64,000 nucleotides of DNA, taken from assembly GCF_003259895.1 (NCBI RefSeq), contig NZ_QLME01000008.1, positions 1-64,000 of the forward strand, read 5' to 3'. Numbering within the stretch: the stretch's first letter is position 1; every line of letters starts with the position of its first letter. Below are positions 7,909 through 16,909 of the stretch, in pieces. Position numbers and translations under genes: made by a program. The DNA is from Halanaerobium saccharolyticum (GTDB taxonomy: Bacteria > Bacillota > Halanaerobiia > Halanaerobiales > Halanaerobiaceae). The notes beneath the pieces were generated by a model, which worked only from the letters and a program-made list of their open reading frames with translations, was not told the origin of the DNA and searched no databases.

Positions 7909-9558
7909 ATGACAGAAGCGTTATTAAACAATATTCTTCAGGCAGGCAAGAATGATTTTTCGCCAGCTAAAAGGAAGCAGGCACCTCAGAACAGCAGCAG
8001 GAGTTTTTCTGAAACAATGCAGGAGATCAATCAGCGTCGCCAAAGCAGTGAAAAAACTGATTCAAAACGTGATGACTCAATTAAAGCTAAGTCTTCATCG
8101 CCCAGTGATCAGGAATTTCTAAGTAAATTAAGAAAAATTCTAAGTAAAAATAACAAAGAAGTTCCAGCAGAATTACTGGCTCTGCTCCAGGGTGGCAGTT
8201 TGAGCAGTCAGCAGAAAGCTATGTTAGAACAGCTGATGCTTAACCTGAAAAATAATAATCTGGATGTTTCAGATCTCAAATTACTACTTGCAAAAAATAG
8301 CGATAATCAAACTACAGTTAATTCTAAGGAGATTCAGTTCTTTGATCAGGAAAAAATAAGTAAAGAGTCTAAGACTATTAATCCTGACCAGCTGGAAAAA
8401 CTGGCTTCATTATTAGAAACTGGAGACCAGGAGTTAACTGCACTAGAGAGTTCTAAATTGAAATCAGAACTTGATCAACTTGCTAAAATGCTGATCAACT
8501 CAAATTCTGGCAAGCTTGAAAATCCAGAAGTTAAGCTGCAGCAGATTTTAGGTACTGATAATCTAGCTGAAAAGTTAACAGAACTAGCTTCTACTTTAAA
8601 GAAAAGTGATCTTAGTTTAGAAGATTTAACTGAAGTTTCTGAGCAAAAAGATTTAAAACTTCCCTTATTATCTCAGACACTTGCTTCTGAAAGCTTAAAC
8701 TTTAGTCAATTAGGAGAAACTCTCAGTCTGGAAGATAATTCATCACTCTTTGCAGAGCTTAGTGCTCAATTAAAAGAAATGATGACTGAAGAAAACAATA
8801 AAGTGGCTAATCAGGAAACACCAACTAATGTTGACTTTAGTGATACTAATATTTTCAGCTTAAACAGTGATTCTACTCTAGAACTTAATTTTGGAGGCGG
8901 AGAATTAGAGAGTAAAAATCAAAATAACTTTTTTGATTTAAATAATTCTAATCTCTTATTTAATTTTGATCTGGATAATCAAAGTCCAGCTAATAATTTA
9001 AATATTGAAAACTTCAGTCTCAATAGTGAGAATACTACTAATTTAGCTGAAAATGCTGAGTTGAGATCTCAGGTTGTAGAACAGTTTAGAGGAGAATATA
9101 CTCCGGAAACGAAAGAAATGCAGATTCAATTAAAACCAGAATCACTCGGCAAAATTGATATCAGTCTTGCCTATGATAATGAGAAACTAACAGGAAAAAT
9201 GTTGGTTGAAAGTGAACTTGTGAGAGCTCAACTGGAAAACAGCCTTAAAGGCTTAAAATCCGATCTGCTTAAACAGGGTATTAATATAGAGCAGTTTAAA
9301 ATTGAAACTGCCAAAAATGCACCCCAGCAGGTTGAAAAACAGAACAATTTTGCTTTCGAGGATCAAGATGCTGCTTTTAGTGATGGAGAAACCGGTCAAA
9401 ATCAGGAATATGAACAGCGACAGTTTTTTCAGGGTCAGTACTATGTTCAAAGAAATAGTGGTAATTCAAAACTCGATGGTGAAAATGCAATTATGAGACA
9501 GCAGGAAATATTAAGTAGAGCAGCTTTTTCTAACGAAAAGCTTAATCTGCTTGCATAA
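7909..9558 (+). CDS. fliK: Flagellar hook-length control protein FliK
   Basis: FliK is a secreted molecular ruler that ends hook growth and switches export specificity through FlhB. The 549-residue protein has a long low-complexity N-terminal part rich in Ser, Asn, Lys, Leu and Gln. A conserved C-terminal FliK domain occupies about residues 385-470, with the core MQIQLKPESLGKIDISL. A strong AAAGGAGGTG site precedes the ATG. A Gln/Asn-rich tail follows the domain. It lies immediately upstream of flgD, as expected for hook genes. Confidence 0.93.
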   Translation: MTEALLNNILQAGKNDFSPAKRKQAPQNSSRSFSETMQEINQRRQSSEKTDSKRDDSIKAKSSSPSDQEFLSKLRKILSKNNKEVPAELLALLQGGSLSSQQKAMLEQLMLNLKNNNLDVSDLKLLLAKNSDNQTTVNSKEIQFFDQEKISKESKTINPDQLEKLASLLETGDQELTALESSKLKSELDQLAKMLINSNSGKLENPEVKLQQILGTDNLAEKLTELASTLKKSDLSLEDLTEVSEQKDLKLPLLSQTLASESLNFSQLGETLSLEDNSSLFAELSAQLKEMMTEENNKVANQETPTNVDFSDTNIFSLNSDSTLELNFGGGELESKNQNNFFDLNNSNLLFNFDLDNQSPANNLNIENFSLNSENTTNLAENAELRSQVVEQFRGEYTPETKEMQIQLKPESLGKIDISLAYDNEKLTGKMLVESELVRAQLENSLKGLKSDLLKQGINIEQFKIETAKNAPQQVEKQNNFAFEDQDAAFSDGETGQNQEYEQRQFFQGQYYVQRNSGNSKLDGENAIMRQQEILSRAAFSNEKLNLLA

Positions 9559-9571
9559 AGGAGGTAGTTAA

Positions 9572-10003
9572 ATGTCAGATATTACGGGTGTAGCAGCATC
9601 ACAAAGCACTCAATATGAACAGGAAACACAGCGGCAAAGTCTTGACGGCAATAATGGTTTAGGTCAGGATGCATTTTTTAAGCTATTAATTACTCAGCTT
9701 CAAAATCAGGATCCGCTAAACCCAATGGAAGATAGACAGTTTATATCTCAGATGGCAGAATTTAGTTCACTTGAGAAAACTGAAAAACTCTATACTTTAT
9801 TAGAAGACAAATTAAGTTCCAACCAGGTGATTGATAACAGTAATTTAATTGGAAGAGAAATCACAGCTAATGTTGAAGGTATTGAACTTAAAGGGATTGT
9901 GGAAGCTGTTAAATCTTCTAATGACAAAGTATTAGCAGTACTGGATACTGGATCAGAGATTGAGATTAATAATATTACTCAGGTTAAGAATGTTGAAGCT
10001 TAA
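9572..10003 (+). CDS. flgD: Flagellar hook assembly (capping) protein FlgD, short form
   Basis: FlgD caps the growing hook and directs FlgE polymerisation. The 143-residue protein contains the conserved N-terminal FlgD segment (residues about 28-70: DAFFKLLITQLQNQDPLNPM, then DRQFISQMAEFSSLE). It has a short beta-rich tail but lacks the full Ig/tudor portion of about 220-residue proteobacterial FlgD. Short forms are common in Firmicutes. The gene has an AAGGAGG site and lies between fliK and the small flagellar operon protein gene. Confidence 0.93.
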   Translation: MSDITGVAASQSTQYEQETQRQSLDGNNGLGQDAFFKLLITQLQNQDPLNPMEDRQFISQMAEFSSLEKTEKLYTLLEDKLSSNQVIDNSNLIGREITANVEGIELKGIVEAVKSSNDKVLAVLDTGSEIEINNITQVKNVEA

Positions 10004-10023
10004 AGTTAAAAGAGGTGTTAAAT

Positions 10024-10419
10024 ATGGATAATAGACTACAAATAAATCAGCCAATACAGCCTCTTCGTAAAACACAACAGCAGAATAAGCCGGCTCAGGA
10101 AAATAAAAAGTCTGATTCTCCTTCTTTTAAGGATATACTGGGAGAAAAGATAAAGGGAAAAGCAAAATTGTCATTTTCCAAACATGCACAGAAAAGAATT
10201 GACTCTCGTTCTATTCCAGTTTCTAAAGCTGAAATTGATAAGCTAAACAGTGGAGTAGAAAAAGCTAGAGACAAAGGTGCAAGAGATTCTCTGGTAATGG
10301 TTAATAATGTGGCTTATATTGTTAGTGTGGAAAACAACACAGTCGTTACAGCTGTAGATGAGGATAGTATGGACGATAATGTATTTACCAATATTGATAG
10401 TGCTGTGTTTATGAAATAA
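10024..10419 (+). CDS. Small flagellar operon protein (TIGR02530-like)
   Basis: This 131-residue protein matches, from memory, the flagellar operon protein family found between flgD and flgE in Firmicutes. Its core is FSKHAQKRIDSRSIPVSKAE followed by the conserved KGARDSLVMVNNVAYIVSV segment. The N-terminal about 45 residues are Gln/Lys/Asn-rich and probably disordered. Its biochemical role is not established. An in-frame GTG at 10015 lies within the AGAGGTG site, so the ATG at 10024 is preferred. The 193-base gap that follows holds a structured leader for flgE. Confidence 0.85.
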   Translation: MDNRLQINQPIQPLRKTQQQNKPAQENKKSDSPSFKDILGEKIKGKAKLSFSKHAQKRIDSRSIPVSKAEIDKLNSGVEKARDKGARDSLVMVNNVAYIVSVENNTVVTAVDEDSMDDNVFTNIDSAVFMK

Positions 10420-10485
10420 GGATCTTTATCAAGCAATTAAATAATTGAAAAAAGTAAAATAGAAGCAAAATAAAGAATATGAGCA

Positions 10486-10525
10486 AGACTTTAAGCTGAA
10501 AAATTATAAAATTTAGCTTAAAATC
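10486..10525 (+). other. Stem-loop in the flgD-flgE gap
   Basis: Within 10420-10530 an AT-rich hairpin can form: TTTAAGCT (about 10490-10497) pairs with AGCTTAAA (about 10515-10522). There is no T-run behind it. It precedes the flgE leader element and could be a processing site or a weak terminator. Nothing else is seen in this half of the gap. Confidence 0.35.
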
Positions 10526-10531
10526 GGATAT

Positions 10532-10584
10532 GAGCTGGACCTTTTTCAGGAAGCTCTGTTCTGCTGTCGATAACAGTGGGGCTC
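10532..10584 (+). ncRNA. Candidate structured leader RNA of flgE (copy A of a repeated motif)
   Basis: Two adjacent hairpins can form. The first is GAGCT (10532-10536) with AGCTC (10552-10556), enclosing GGA and an inner CCT/AGG pairing with a TTTTC loop. The second is CTGCTGT (10561-10567) with ACAGTGG (10573-10579), partly through G-U pairs. The same arrangement with different loops and compensating stem changes recurs upstream of flgG at 29049-29104. It ends about 28 bases before the flgE start. I do not recognise it as a named riboswitch. Confidence 0.6.
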
Positions 10585-10612
10585 CGATAAATACTGAAGG
10601 AGGAAAAATTAT

Positions 10613-12238
10613 ATGTTAAGATCGATGTATGCCGGTGTGTCAGGTTTGAACTCACACCAGCAGATGATGGATGTAACAGGTAACAATATTTCTAATGTTA
10701 ATACAATTGGATTTAAAAGCAGCCGTGTTACTTTTAAGGAAATGTTAAGTCAGACTATTCAGGGTGCTTCTGCACCACAGGATAATCGTGCTGGTACTAA
10801 CCCACAGCAGGTTGGACTTGGGGTTGGAGTAGGAAGTATTGATAGTGATATGTCTTCCGGTAACCTGCAGTCAACTGGAAAAACATCTGATGTTGCAATT
10901 CAGGGAGATGGTTTCTTTGTCTTGAGAGATGGCAATAATCAGGTATATTCTCGAGCAGGGAACCTAAACTTTGATGAGCAGGGAAGGCTATATTCATCCA
11001 GTACTGGAATGTTAGTTCAGGGTTGGATGGCAGATGCTAATGGTGACTATGGTGATTTTAATGCCCAGACAATTGATGATATTACCTTAAAACAGGAAAT
11101 TAACGCTCAGGAAACTGACAGTGTCCGTTTTGGTAAAAATCTTGATGCTGATGCTATGAATACCCTGGAAATACTTGAGCAGAGTTTAGAATTGAGTGCA
11201 GGTGGCAATTCTGATACTCTTGAATTTTCACTAACCCCTGTGGAAGGTCAGCATAATGTCTGGGATTTTACACTTTCTGGTGCAGAAACAACTACTGATA
11301 TTGCTGGTTCAGGCTCAAATAAAATTTCTGGAACTTTAATTACAGATAATGACGGTGAAGTAGTAACTTTTGAAACTAGTAGTAGTACAGACTTAACTTC
11401 TGGTTTTAATGTTGATTTAGATGGTTCATCAGTTACTATGGATGCATTAGTAGACTCTTCGGGTAGTTCAATTACAAATATCAATGATGGTTTTTTGATT
11501 GCTCAAAATGGGGATACAACTAAAAATGCTAATTTAACTTTTGATCAAACAGCGGTCAGAAACATTGCTGTTGATGTTTTTGATAGTCAGGGAGCAAAAC
11601 ACACTGTTAACCTGGAACTAGAAAAAACTGACAACAATGAATGGACAATTAATGAAAATGAAGTGGAAATTAACGGTAGTACTGTGGCTGGAGTTTTAGG
11701 TGGAAGTGACCATCCAATTTCTTTTGATAGTAATGGTAATATCGATGGTGGAGAAACTGTAGACCTTACTTTTACACCCCCAGGACCAGGAACTGCGCAG
11801 ACAGTGGAACTTGATTTTAGCTCTGTAACTCAGTTTGCTGGTGACATGACCGCTAACTTCTCAAATGTTAATGGTTATGCCTCTGGTGCTTTAGAATCTT
11901 TCTCCTTTACAGAAACTGGTGATGTGGTTGGTTCTTACAGTAATGGTTTAACTCAAACTCTGGCTAAGCTGGGTTTAGCAAACTTTTCTAACCCTGCCGG
12001 TTTAACCAGACAGGAAGGTGTTTTCCAGACTTCAAGTAACTCCGGCGATCCAGAATTAGGTGCTGCGGCTCAGGGTGGATTTGGTTCCTTGGCTCCAGCG
12101 ACCTTAGAAATGTCCAATGCTAATCTTTCACAGGAGTTTACAAATATGATTACAGCTCAGAGAGGTTTCCAGGCAAGTTCAAAGTTGATCACAACCTCAG
12201 ATGAGATGCTACAGGAATTAGTTAATCTAAAAAGATAA
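10613..12238 (+). CDS. flgE: Flagellar hook protein FlgE
   Basis: FlgE is the main hook subunit. The 541-residue protein starts MLRSMYAGVSGLNSHQQMMDVTGNNISNVNTIGF (first 15 residues MLRSMYAGVSGLNSH), the axial-protein N-terminal signature. It contains the FlgE core (GNLQSTGKTSDVAIQGDGFF). It ends with the C-terminal coiled-coil region NLSQEFTNMITAQRGFQASS. The central Thr/Ser/Asp-rich part is larger than in the 400-residue enteric protein and forms the surface domains. It is flanked by RNA structures on both sides: a leader element upstream and an 18-bp hairpin downstream. These may set its high expression relative to its neighbours. Confidence 0.96.
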   Translation: MLRSMYAGVSGLNSHQQMMDVTGNNISNVNTIGFKSSRVTFKEMLSQTIQGASAPQDNRAGTNPQQVGLGVGVGSIDSDMSSGNLQSTGKTSDVAIQGDGFFVLRDGNNQVYSRAGNLNFDEQGRLYSSSTGMLVQGWMADANGDYGDFNAQTIDDITLKQEINAQETDSVRFGKNLDADAMNTLEILEQSLELSAGGNSDTLEFSLTPVEGQHNVWDFTLSGAETTTDIAGSGSNKISGTLITDNDGEVVTFETSSSTDLTSGFNVDLDGSSVTMDALVDSSGSSITNINDGFLIAQNGDTTKNANLTFDQTAVRNIAVDVFDSQGAKHTVNLELEKTDNNEWTINENEVEINGSTVAGVLGGSDHPISFDSNGNIDGGETVDLTFTPPGPGTAQTVELDFSSVTQFAGDMTANFSNVNGYASGALESFSFTETGDVVGSYSNGLTQTLAKLGLANFSNPAGLTRQEGVFQTSSNSGDPELGAAAQGGFGSLAPATLEMSNANLSQEFTNMITAQRGFQASSKLITTSDEMLQELVNLKR

Positions 12239-12249
12239 CTTGAATTAAA

Positions 12250-12288
12250 CTGTCAGGCTGAAGTCTATTTTAGATTTCGGCCTGATAG
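12250..12288 (+). terminator. 18-bp stem-loop directly after flgE
   Basis: Bases 12250-12267 pair with 12271-12288 almost without interruption, with a few G-T pairs and a three-base TTT loop. It starts 12 bases after the flgE stop. There is no immediate T-run (a TTTTT lies 10 bases on), so it may act as a partial terminator or as a stabiliser of the flgE mRNA 3' end. Confidence 0.6.
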
Positions 12289-12316
12289 ATAATAATGGTT
12301 TTTAATAAGGAAGTGT

Positions 12317-12529
12317 ATGATGATTAAATTGACCAGGACAAGTGGAAAAGAATTTGTATTAAATGCTGACTTGATAGTAGAGGTGCAGGAAACTCCTGAC
12401 ACCGTCATTACTCTGACTAATGGCAAGAAACTGCTTGTCAAAGATACAGCAGATGATATAATTAATAAAGTAGTTAACTTTAGACAGGAAATAATGGCTG
12501 GAATTTCTAGAACAGGGGAGAGATCTTAA
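12317..12529 (+). CDS. flbD: FlbD/SwrD family flagellar protein
   Basis: This is a 70-residue protein of the FlbD family (SwrD in Bacillus), encoded just after flgE and before motA. SwrD is known to raise flagellar power in B. subtilis. The family core is visible: MIKLTRTSGKEFVLNADLI followed by TVITLTNGKKLLVKDTADDII. The reading begins with two ATG codons (12317 and 12320), and the AAGGAAG site at about 12307 allows either. The stop is immediately followed by motA's ATG. Confidence 0.9.
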   Translation: MMIKLTRTSGKEFVLNADLIVEVQETPDTVITLTNGKKLLVKDTADDIINKVVNFRQEIMAGISRTGERS

Positions 12530-13339
12530 ATGGATTTAGCGACAATAGTTGGATTAGTAGCAGGAGCAATAATATTTTCACTGGTAGCTATACTGGGTGG
12601 TAATGTAGTAATCTTTGTTAGTATGCAGTCTGCCCTGGTAGTTCTCGGTGGTACCCTGGCCGGTGTAATGATCAGTTATACTTTCCAAGATTTAAAAAAC
12701 ATACCCAATCTTTTAAGAGTTTCACTACAGAATGACAACATGGAATCAGAACATGTAATCGAAAATTTAGTTAATTTTGCCGAAAAAGCGAGAAGAGAAG
12801 GGCTTTTAGCTCTGGAGGATGACGCAGCAGAGATGGATGATGAGTTTTTACAAAAAGGTATTCAGCTGGTTGTTGACGGTACAGACCCAGAATTGGTTAA
12901 AAATATTCTGGAAACTAAACTTACTTTTTTAGCAGAGAGACACGCTAAAGGTAGAGGTATTTTTGCAACAATGGGCCAGCTGGCACCTGCCTTTGGAATG
13001 ATTGGTACTTTAATTGGATTGGTCCAGATGTTAAGTCAGCTTGATGATCCAAATCAGCTTGGTTCAGGGATGGCTGTAGCATTGATTACAACTTTATATG
13101 GTGCTCTGCTTGCAAACTGGATATTTATACCGCTTGCTAAAAACTTAGAAACTCAGAGTAATCATGAAATCCATGTTAAAGAAGTTATTATCGAAGGGAT
13201 TCTTTCAATACAGGCCGGTGAAAACCCGAGAATTGTAAGAGAAAAACTACATGCTTTCCTTTCAGAAGAAGAGAAAGAGGTAGTAGAAGCCAGAATCAAC
13301 GAAACCGGAGAGGTGGGTGCTGTAGAAAATGCCTCGTAA
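12530..13339 (+). CDS. motA: Flagellar motor stator protein MotA
   Basis: MotA is the cytoplasmic-membrane stator subunit that, with MotB, converts ion flow into torque. The 269-residue protein has four predicted membrane helices (about residues 5-25, 30-50, 148-170 and 182-202). A large cytoplasmic loop after the second helix contains EKARREGLLALEDDA. The conserved GQLAPAFGMIGTLIGLVQML segment is present. The length is normal. motB overlaps it by 11 bases. Whether the ion is Na+ or H+ is not decided from the sequence; a Na+ motor would fit a halophile. Confidence 0.95.
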   Translation: MDLATIVGLVAGAIIFSLVAILGGNVVIFVSMQSALVVLGGTLAGVMISYTFQDLKNIPNLLRVSLQNDNMESEHVIENLVNFAEKARREGLLALEDDAAEMDDEFLQKGIQLVVDGTDPELVKNILETKLTFLAERHAKGRGIFATMGQLAPAFGMIGTLIGLVQMLSQLDDPNQLGSGMAVALITTLYGALLANWIFIPLAKNLETQSNHEIHVKEVIIEGILSIQAGENPRIVREKLHAFLSEEEKEVVEARINETGEVGAVENAS

Positions 13340-14183
13340 AAATAGAAACAATAACGGTGGAGGCGATGATGGAGGCGGTTCTCCTGCCTGGATGACCACC
13401 TTTGGTGACATGATGACCTTACTCTTAGTGTTTTTTGTGCTGCTTTATTCTTTTTCTTCAATGGATGTAGTAAAATTTCAGGGTTTTATTTCAGCCCTGC
13501 AGAGTCAGCTAGGTATTTTAGATAGTGGTAAAACCATTACTGAAAACCCAAATATTGATGCAGGAACATTGGGCCAGGATTATGCCCAGGCACCGCAAAA
13601 TATTCAGCAGATCATGAGAGAACTGAATAATTATATAGAAAGAAATAATTTGGGAGATCGAGTTAATGTTGAAAATAAAAGAAAAGGCCTGGTAGTCAGT
13701 CTGACTGGGGAAATATTGTATGAACAGGGTAGGGCTGAGATAAGGGAACAGGGGATAGATGTGCTGGCTATGATTTCTGATATTTTAATAGATATTCCCA
13801 ATGATATAATGATTGAGGGACATACAGATGATGTTCCAATTAGAACTAATGAATTTCCTTCTAACTGGGAATTATCAACTGCAAGAGCTGTAAATGTAAT
13901 AAAATTTTTGATTGAAGAAAGAAATTTTGAACCAGCAAGGCTTTCAGCTGCTGGTTATTCAGAATATAGGCCCGTTGCAGATAATGATAATGCAGAAGGA
14001 AGAGCAGAAAACCGAAGGATCGAAGTAGTGGTATTAAATTCTCAGTATACAATAAACAATGGATCTAATGCTGAAACAGTAAATAATAATGCGGCAGATG
14101 AAGTAAATATAAATAGTCAGGTTAATACCGAAAATGGTGGCAGCACTGATAATACTGAGGAAGGAGGAAATATAGATGGCTGA
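13329..14183 (+). CDS. motB: Flagellar motor stator protein MotB
   Basis: MotB pairs with MotA and anchors the stator to peptidoglycan. The 284-residue protein has the single membrane helix with the ion-binding aspartate D27 (FGDMMTLLLVFFVLLYSF). A plug/linker region follows, then an OmpA-like peptidoglycan-binding domain (about residues 155-235, ending GRAENRRIEVVV). After that comes an extra Asn/Glu-rich tail of about 45 residues that is not part of the domain. It overlaps motA by 11 and fliL by 8 bases. Confidence 0.95.
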   Translation: MPRKNRNNNGGGDDGGGSPAWMTTFGDMMTLLLVFFVLLYSFSSMDVVKFQGFISALQSQLGILDSGKTITENPNIDAGTLGQDYAQAPQNIQQIMRELNNYIERNNLGDRVNVENKRKGLVVSLTGEILYEQGRAEIREQGIDVLAMISDILIDIPNDIMIEGHTDDVPIRTNEFPSNWELSTARAVNVIKFLIEERNFEPARLSAAGYSEYRPVADNDNAEGRAENRRIEVVVLNSQYTINNGSNAETVNNNAADEVNINSQVNTENGGSTDNTEEGGNIDG

Positions 14184-14631
14184 AGACGGACAGATGAATT
14201 ATAAGATGCTGGCCTTAATTGTAGTTTTAGTGATTATTATAACTGGGGTGGCAAGTTTTACATTTTTCACATATTTTTCAGTTTCCAGTGATGAAGAAAA
14301 TAACGAAAATGAGATTACCAGTGTAGAAGATATTAGACCAACCTATAATGCTGGGGATTACACTGTTAATATTTCCAATAATAATCAAATTAATTTTGTT
14401 AGAGCCAGTATAGTTTTTGAACTTGAAAATGCCGAACTGGCAGAAGAACTGGATAAAAGATCATCACAGATTAGAGATCGAGTTATCTCAACTTTAAGAG
14501 CACAGAACGAAGAGATATTAGAAGAACCAGGTGCAGATACAATAAAAGGAATTGTTCAGGAAAAAATAAATGAATTATTAATTTCAGGCGAAATTACAAA
14601 TGTCTGGTTTACAGAACTGGTTGTACAATAG
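14176..14631 (+). CDS. fliL: Flagellar basal-body-associated protein FliL
   Basis: FliL surrounds the stator and supports motor function. This is a 151-residue single-pass protein with a membrane helix at about residues 10-33 (MLALIVVLVIIITGVASFTFF), an acidic linker and a periplasmic FliL domain with the common DYTVNIS start. The C-terminal segment GEITNVWFTELVVQ is family-typical. It sits between motB and fliM with tight spacing (8-base overlap, 12-base gap). Confidence 0.93.
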   Translation: MAEDGQMNYKMLALIVVLVIIITGVASFTFFTYFSVSSDEENNENEITSVEDIRPTYNAGDYTVNISNNNQINFVRASIVFELENAELAEELDKRSSQIRDRVISTLRAQNEEILEEPGADTIKGIVQEKINELLISGEITNVWFTELVVQ

Positions 14632-14643
14632 GGAGGACAAAAG

Positions 14644-15651
14644 ATGGCTGATGTACTAAACCAAAACGAAATAGACTCTCTGCTCTCTGCAATCAGTGAT
14701 GGTAGTCTTGATGTAGAGGAAGCTAAAGAACAATCAGAGGAAAAACAGATCAAAGATTATGATTTTAGAAGACCTGATAAGCTTTCTAAAGAGCAGATGC
14801 GTACTTTACAGATGATACACGAAAATTTATCTAGATTATTTACAACCACTTTATCTACTAAACTTCGCAGTATGGTTAATTTCGAAGTAGCCTCAATTGA
14901 ACAGCTTTCATATTCTGAGTTTATTCACTCCTTACCTGAGCCAACAATTATTGGAATCAGTAATTTGGAACCTCTGGAAGGACAATTTATTTTTGAGATT
15001 AATCCAGAAATCGGCTTTGCAGTGATAGATCGCCTCTTTGGAGGTTTTGGTAATCCGATTGATGAGGTTCGTTCATTTACAGATATTGAACAGGTAGTAA
15101 TCAAAAGAGTTATGAACTGGCTTTTAGAAGGTTTTAGTGAGGCCTGGGAAAATATTTCAGATTTAAAACCAAAGCTGCTTGAACTAGAATCAAATCCTCA
15201 ATTTACCCAGATTGTTCCTGATAGTGATATGACAATAATTATTACTCTTTCAGCGCGAATTGGTGGTAGTGAAGGGTTGATGAACATCTGCTTACCATAT
15301 ATTATGTTGGAGCCAATTGTAAGTAATTTGAATGCTCAATACTGGTTTTCAAGCACAAGAGAAAAACAGACTCCAGAACATATAGCAAAATTGCGTAAAA
15401 GATTAAATGAGGCTCTGGTTGAAGTTGATGCAGTTTTAGGCAGTACAGAAATCACAGTAGAAGATTTTCTTTATCTTCAATCCGGAGATGTAATTCGTCT
15501 TGATAAAAAAGTTGAAGAAAATGCTGAACTTAAAATTGGCAGCAGAAGAAAATACGAAGCAGTTGTAGGTAATAAAAACAAACATAAAGCAATACAAATA
15601 ATTGGTGTAGCGGAAAACTTGTTAGAGGAGAGTGAAGACGATGACGAATGA
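14644..15651 (+). CDS. fliM: Flagellar motor switch protein FliM
   Basis: FliM is the C-ring protein that binds phospho-CheY. The 335-residue protein starts with the CheY-binding motif [10 protein letters not shown], followed by an acidic linker and the CheC-like middle domain (about residues 45-240). A C-terminal SpoA domain (about 260-325, with [19 protein letters not shown]) completes it. The length is usual. fliY starts inside its last codons (11-base overlap). Confidence 0.96.
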   Translation: MADVLNQNEIDSLLSAISDGSLDVEEAKEQSEEKQIKDYDFRRPDKLSKEQMRTLQMIHENLSRLFTTTLSTKLRSMVNFEVASIEQLSYSEFIHSLPEPTIIGISNLEPLEGQFIFEINPEIGFAVIDRLFGGFGNPIDEVRSFTDIEQVVIKRVMNWLLEGFSEAWENISDLKPKLLELESNPQFTQIVPDSDMTIIITLSARIGGSEGLMNICLPYIMLEPIVSNLNAQYWFSSTREKQTPEHIAKLRKRLNEALVEVDAVLGSTEITVEDFLYLQSGDVIRLDKKVEENAELKIGSRRKYEAVVGNKNKHKAIQIIGVAENLLEESEDDDE

Positions 15652-16897
15652 TGGTAACTTTTTATCACAGGACGAAATAGACGCATTGATGAATGATGAG
15701 GATGAAGAATCTGTAGCGGAAACTGAAGCTGCTGAGAATGGAGCAGATTTTTCTGATTTAAGTTCAGAAGAAATTGATGTTATTGGAGAAGTAAATAATA
15801 TTGCTATGGGCTCTTCAGCTACAGCGCTCTCCACATTACTTGACGAAAAAGTAGATATTACAACTCCGGAAGTTGAAGTTCAGACTTTCAAGCAGTTAAT
15901 TGAAGAATATGATCGTCCCTGTGTATTGGTTAAGGTAGAATATGTAGAGGGAATTGAAGGTTTAAGTTTACTTGTTATTGATACAGAAGATGCTGCAGTA
16001 ATTGCGGATTTAATGATGGGGGGAGATGGTCTGGAAGGAATGGACCAGGAAATGTTAAATGAAATTTCCATTAGTGCTGTTGGAGAAGCCATGAACCAAA
16101 TGATGGGAGCTGCTTCTACAGCAATGTCCAATATTTTAGATGTACTGGTAAATATTTCTCCTCCTACAGCAGAATATATTGATCTGGATGATGTGATTGA
16201 AGAAGGTAGAGATTGGTTTGATCCGAAAGAGAAAATTGTTGTTACTTCCTTTAAGTTAAAGGTTGGAGATGTAATTGACAGCAGCTTTAAACAGATTTCG
16301 TCCTATAAATTTGTCAAAAATTTGGCTGAATCACTTTTAGGCGGCAATACAGGTTTAATGGATAATACAATAGATGAAGCGGAAATTGAGGAAGAGGTAA
16401 AAGAGGAAGTTGATACTTCTGTTAAAGAGGAATATCAGGAGGAGACTGCAGCAGGACCAAAGAAATCTGCAGCTTCAAATACAGCTCCGGCTTCTTCCCG
16501 GGATTCTCAGTCCAGTTCCAGACAGCAGGCCCCCCAGCAGCGCCGACAGCCTCAAAACAGAAATATTGAGCGGGAAGAGAAAGTGGATGTCCAGTCAGCA
16601 CAGTTCCCTGAGTTTGACGAGGCTTCTACTCAACCGCTGCCAAACAATATGGAATTAATCAAAGATGTTCCCCTGGAAGTTACAGTCCGCCTTGGTAAAA
16701 CGGTCATGAAAATCAGAGATATTCTGGATCTGGGAGATGGCTCAATCATAGAGCTGGATAAACTTGCCGGTGAACCTGTAGATTTACTGGTTAATGGTAA
16801 GCTGGTAGCTAAGGGAGAAGTTGTTGTTATTGATGAGAACTTTGGTTTTAGAGTCAAGGATATTATTAGTCCCGTTGAACGTTTAAGTAAGATATAG
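15641..16897 (+). CDS. fliY: Flagellar motor switch phosphatase FliY
   Basis: FliY is the Firmicute form of FliN, combining a CheY-P phosphatase with a C-ring domain. The 418-residue protein has an N-terminal CheY-binding motif [11 protein letters not shown]. Its CheC domain has two intact E-x2-N active sites ([16 protein letters not shown] and [16 protein letters not shown]). A Pro/Gln/Ser-rich linker covers about residues 265-325, and a C-terminal FliN/SpoA domain follows ([19 protein letters not shown]). The ATG at 15641 is correctly spaced from AGAGGAG (15624-15630), and the GTG at 15632 is not. Two complete phosphatase sites suggest it dephosphorylates CheY (known for FliY in Bacillus). 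Confidence 0.95.
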   Translation: MTNDGNFLSQDEIDALMNDEDEESVAETEAAENGADFSDLSSEEIDVIGEVNNIAMGSSATALSTLLDEKVDITTPEVEVQTFKQLIEEYDRPCVLVKVEYVEGIEGLSLLVIDTEDAAVIADLMMGGDGLEGMDQEMLNEISISAVGEAMNQMMGAASTAMSNILDVLVNISPPTAEYIDLDDVIEEGRDWFDPKEKIVVTSFKLKVGDVIDSSFKQISSYKFVKNLAESLLGGNTGLMDNTIDEAEIEEEVKEEVDTSVKEEYQEETAAGPKKSAASNTAPASSRDSQSSSRQQAPQQRRQPQNRNIEREEKVDVQSAQFPEFDEASTQPLPNNMELIKDVPLEVTVRLGKTVMKIRDILDLGDGSIIELDKLAGEPVDLLVNGKLVAKGEVVVIDENFGFRVKDIISPVERLSKI

Positions 16898-16909
16898 GCT
16901 GGTGATATA

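Noticed and set aside
7841-7912. 23-codon reading frame between the motE-like gene and fliK, ending in an ATGA overlap with fliK
   Set aside because: There is no good ribosome-binding site before its ATG, no recognisable sequence, and it contains the fliK ribosome-binding site. Possible leader peptide, but unsupported.
10572-10582. CTCCGATAA upstream of flgE as a sigma-28 -10 element
   Set aside because: No TAAA -35 lies about 15 bases upstream, and the bases fall at the end of the structured leader.
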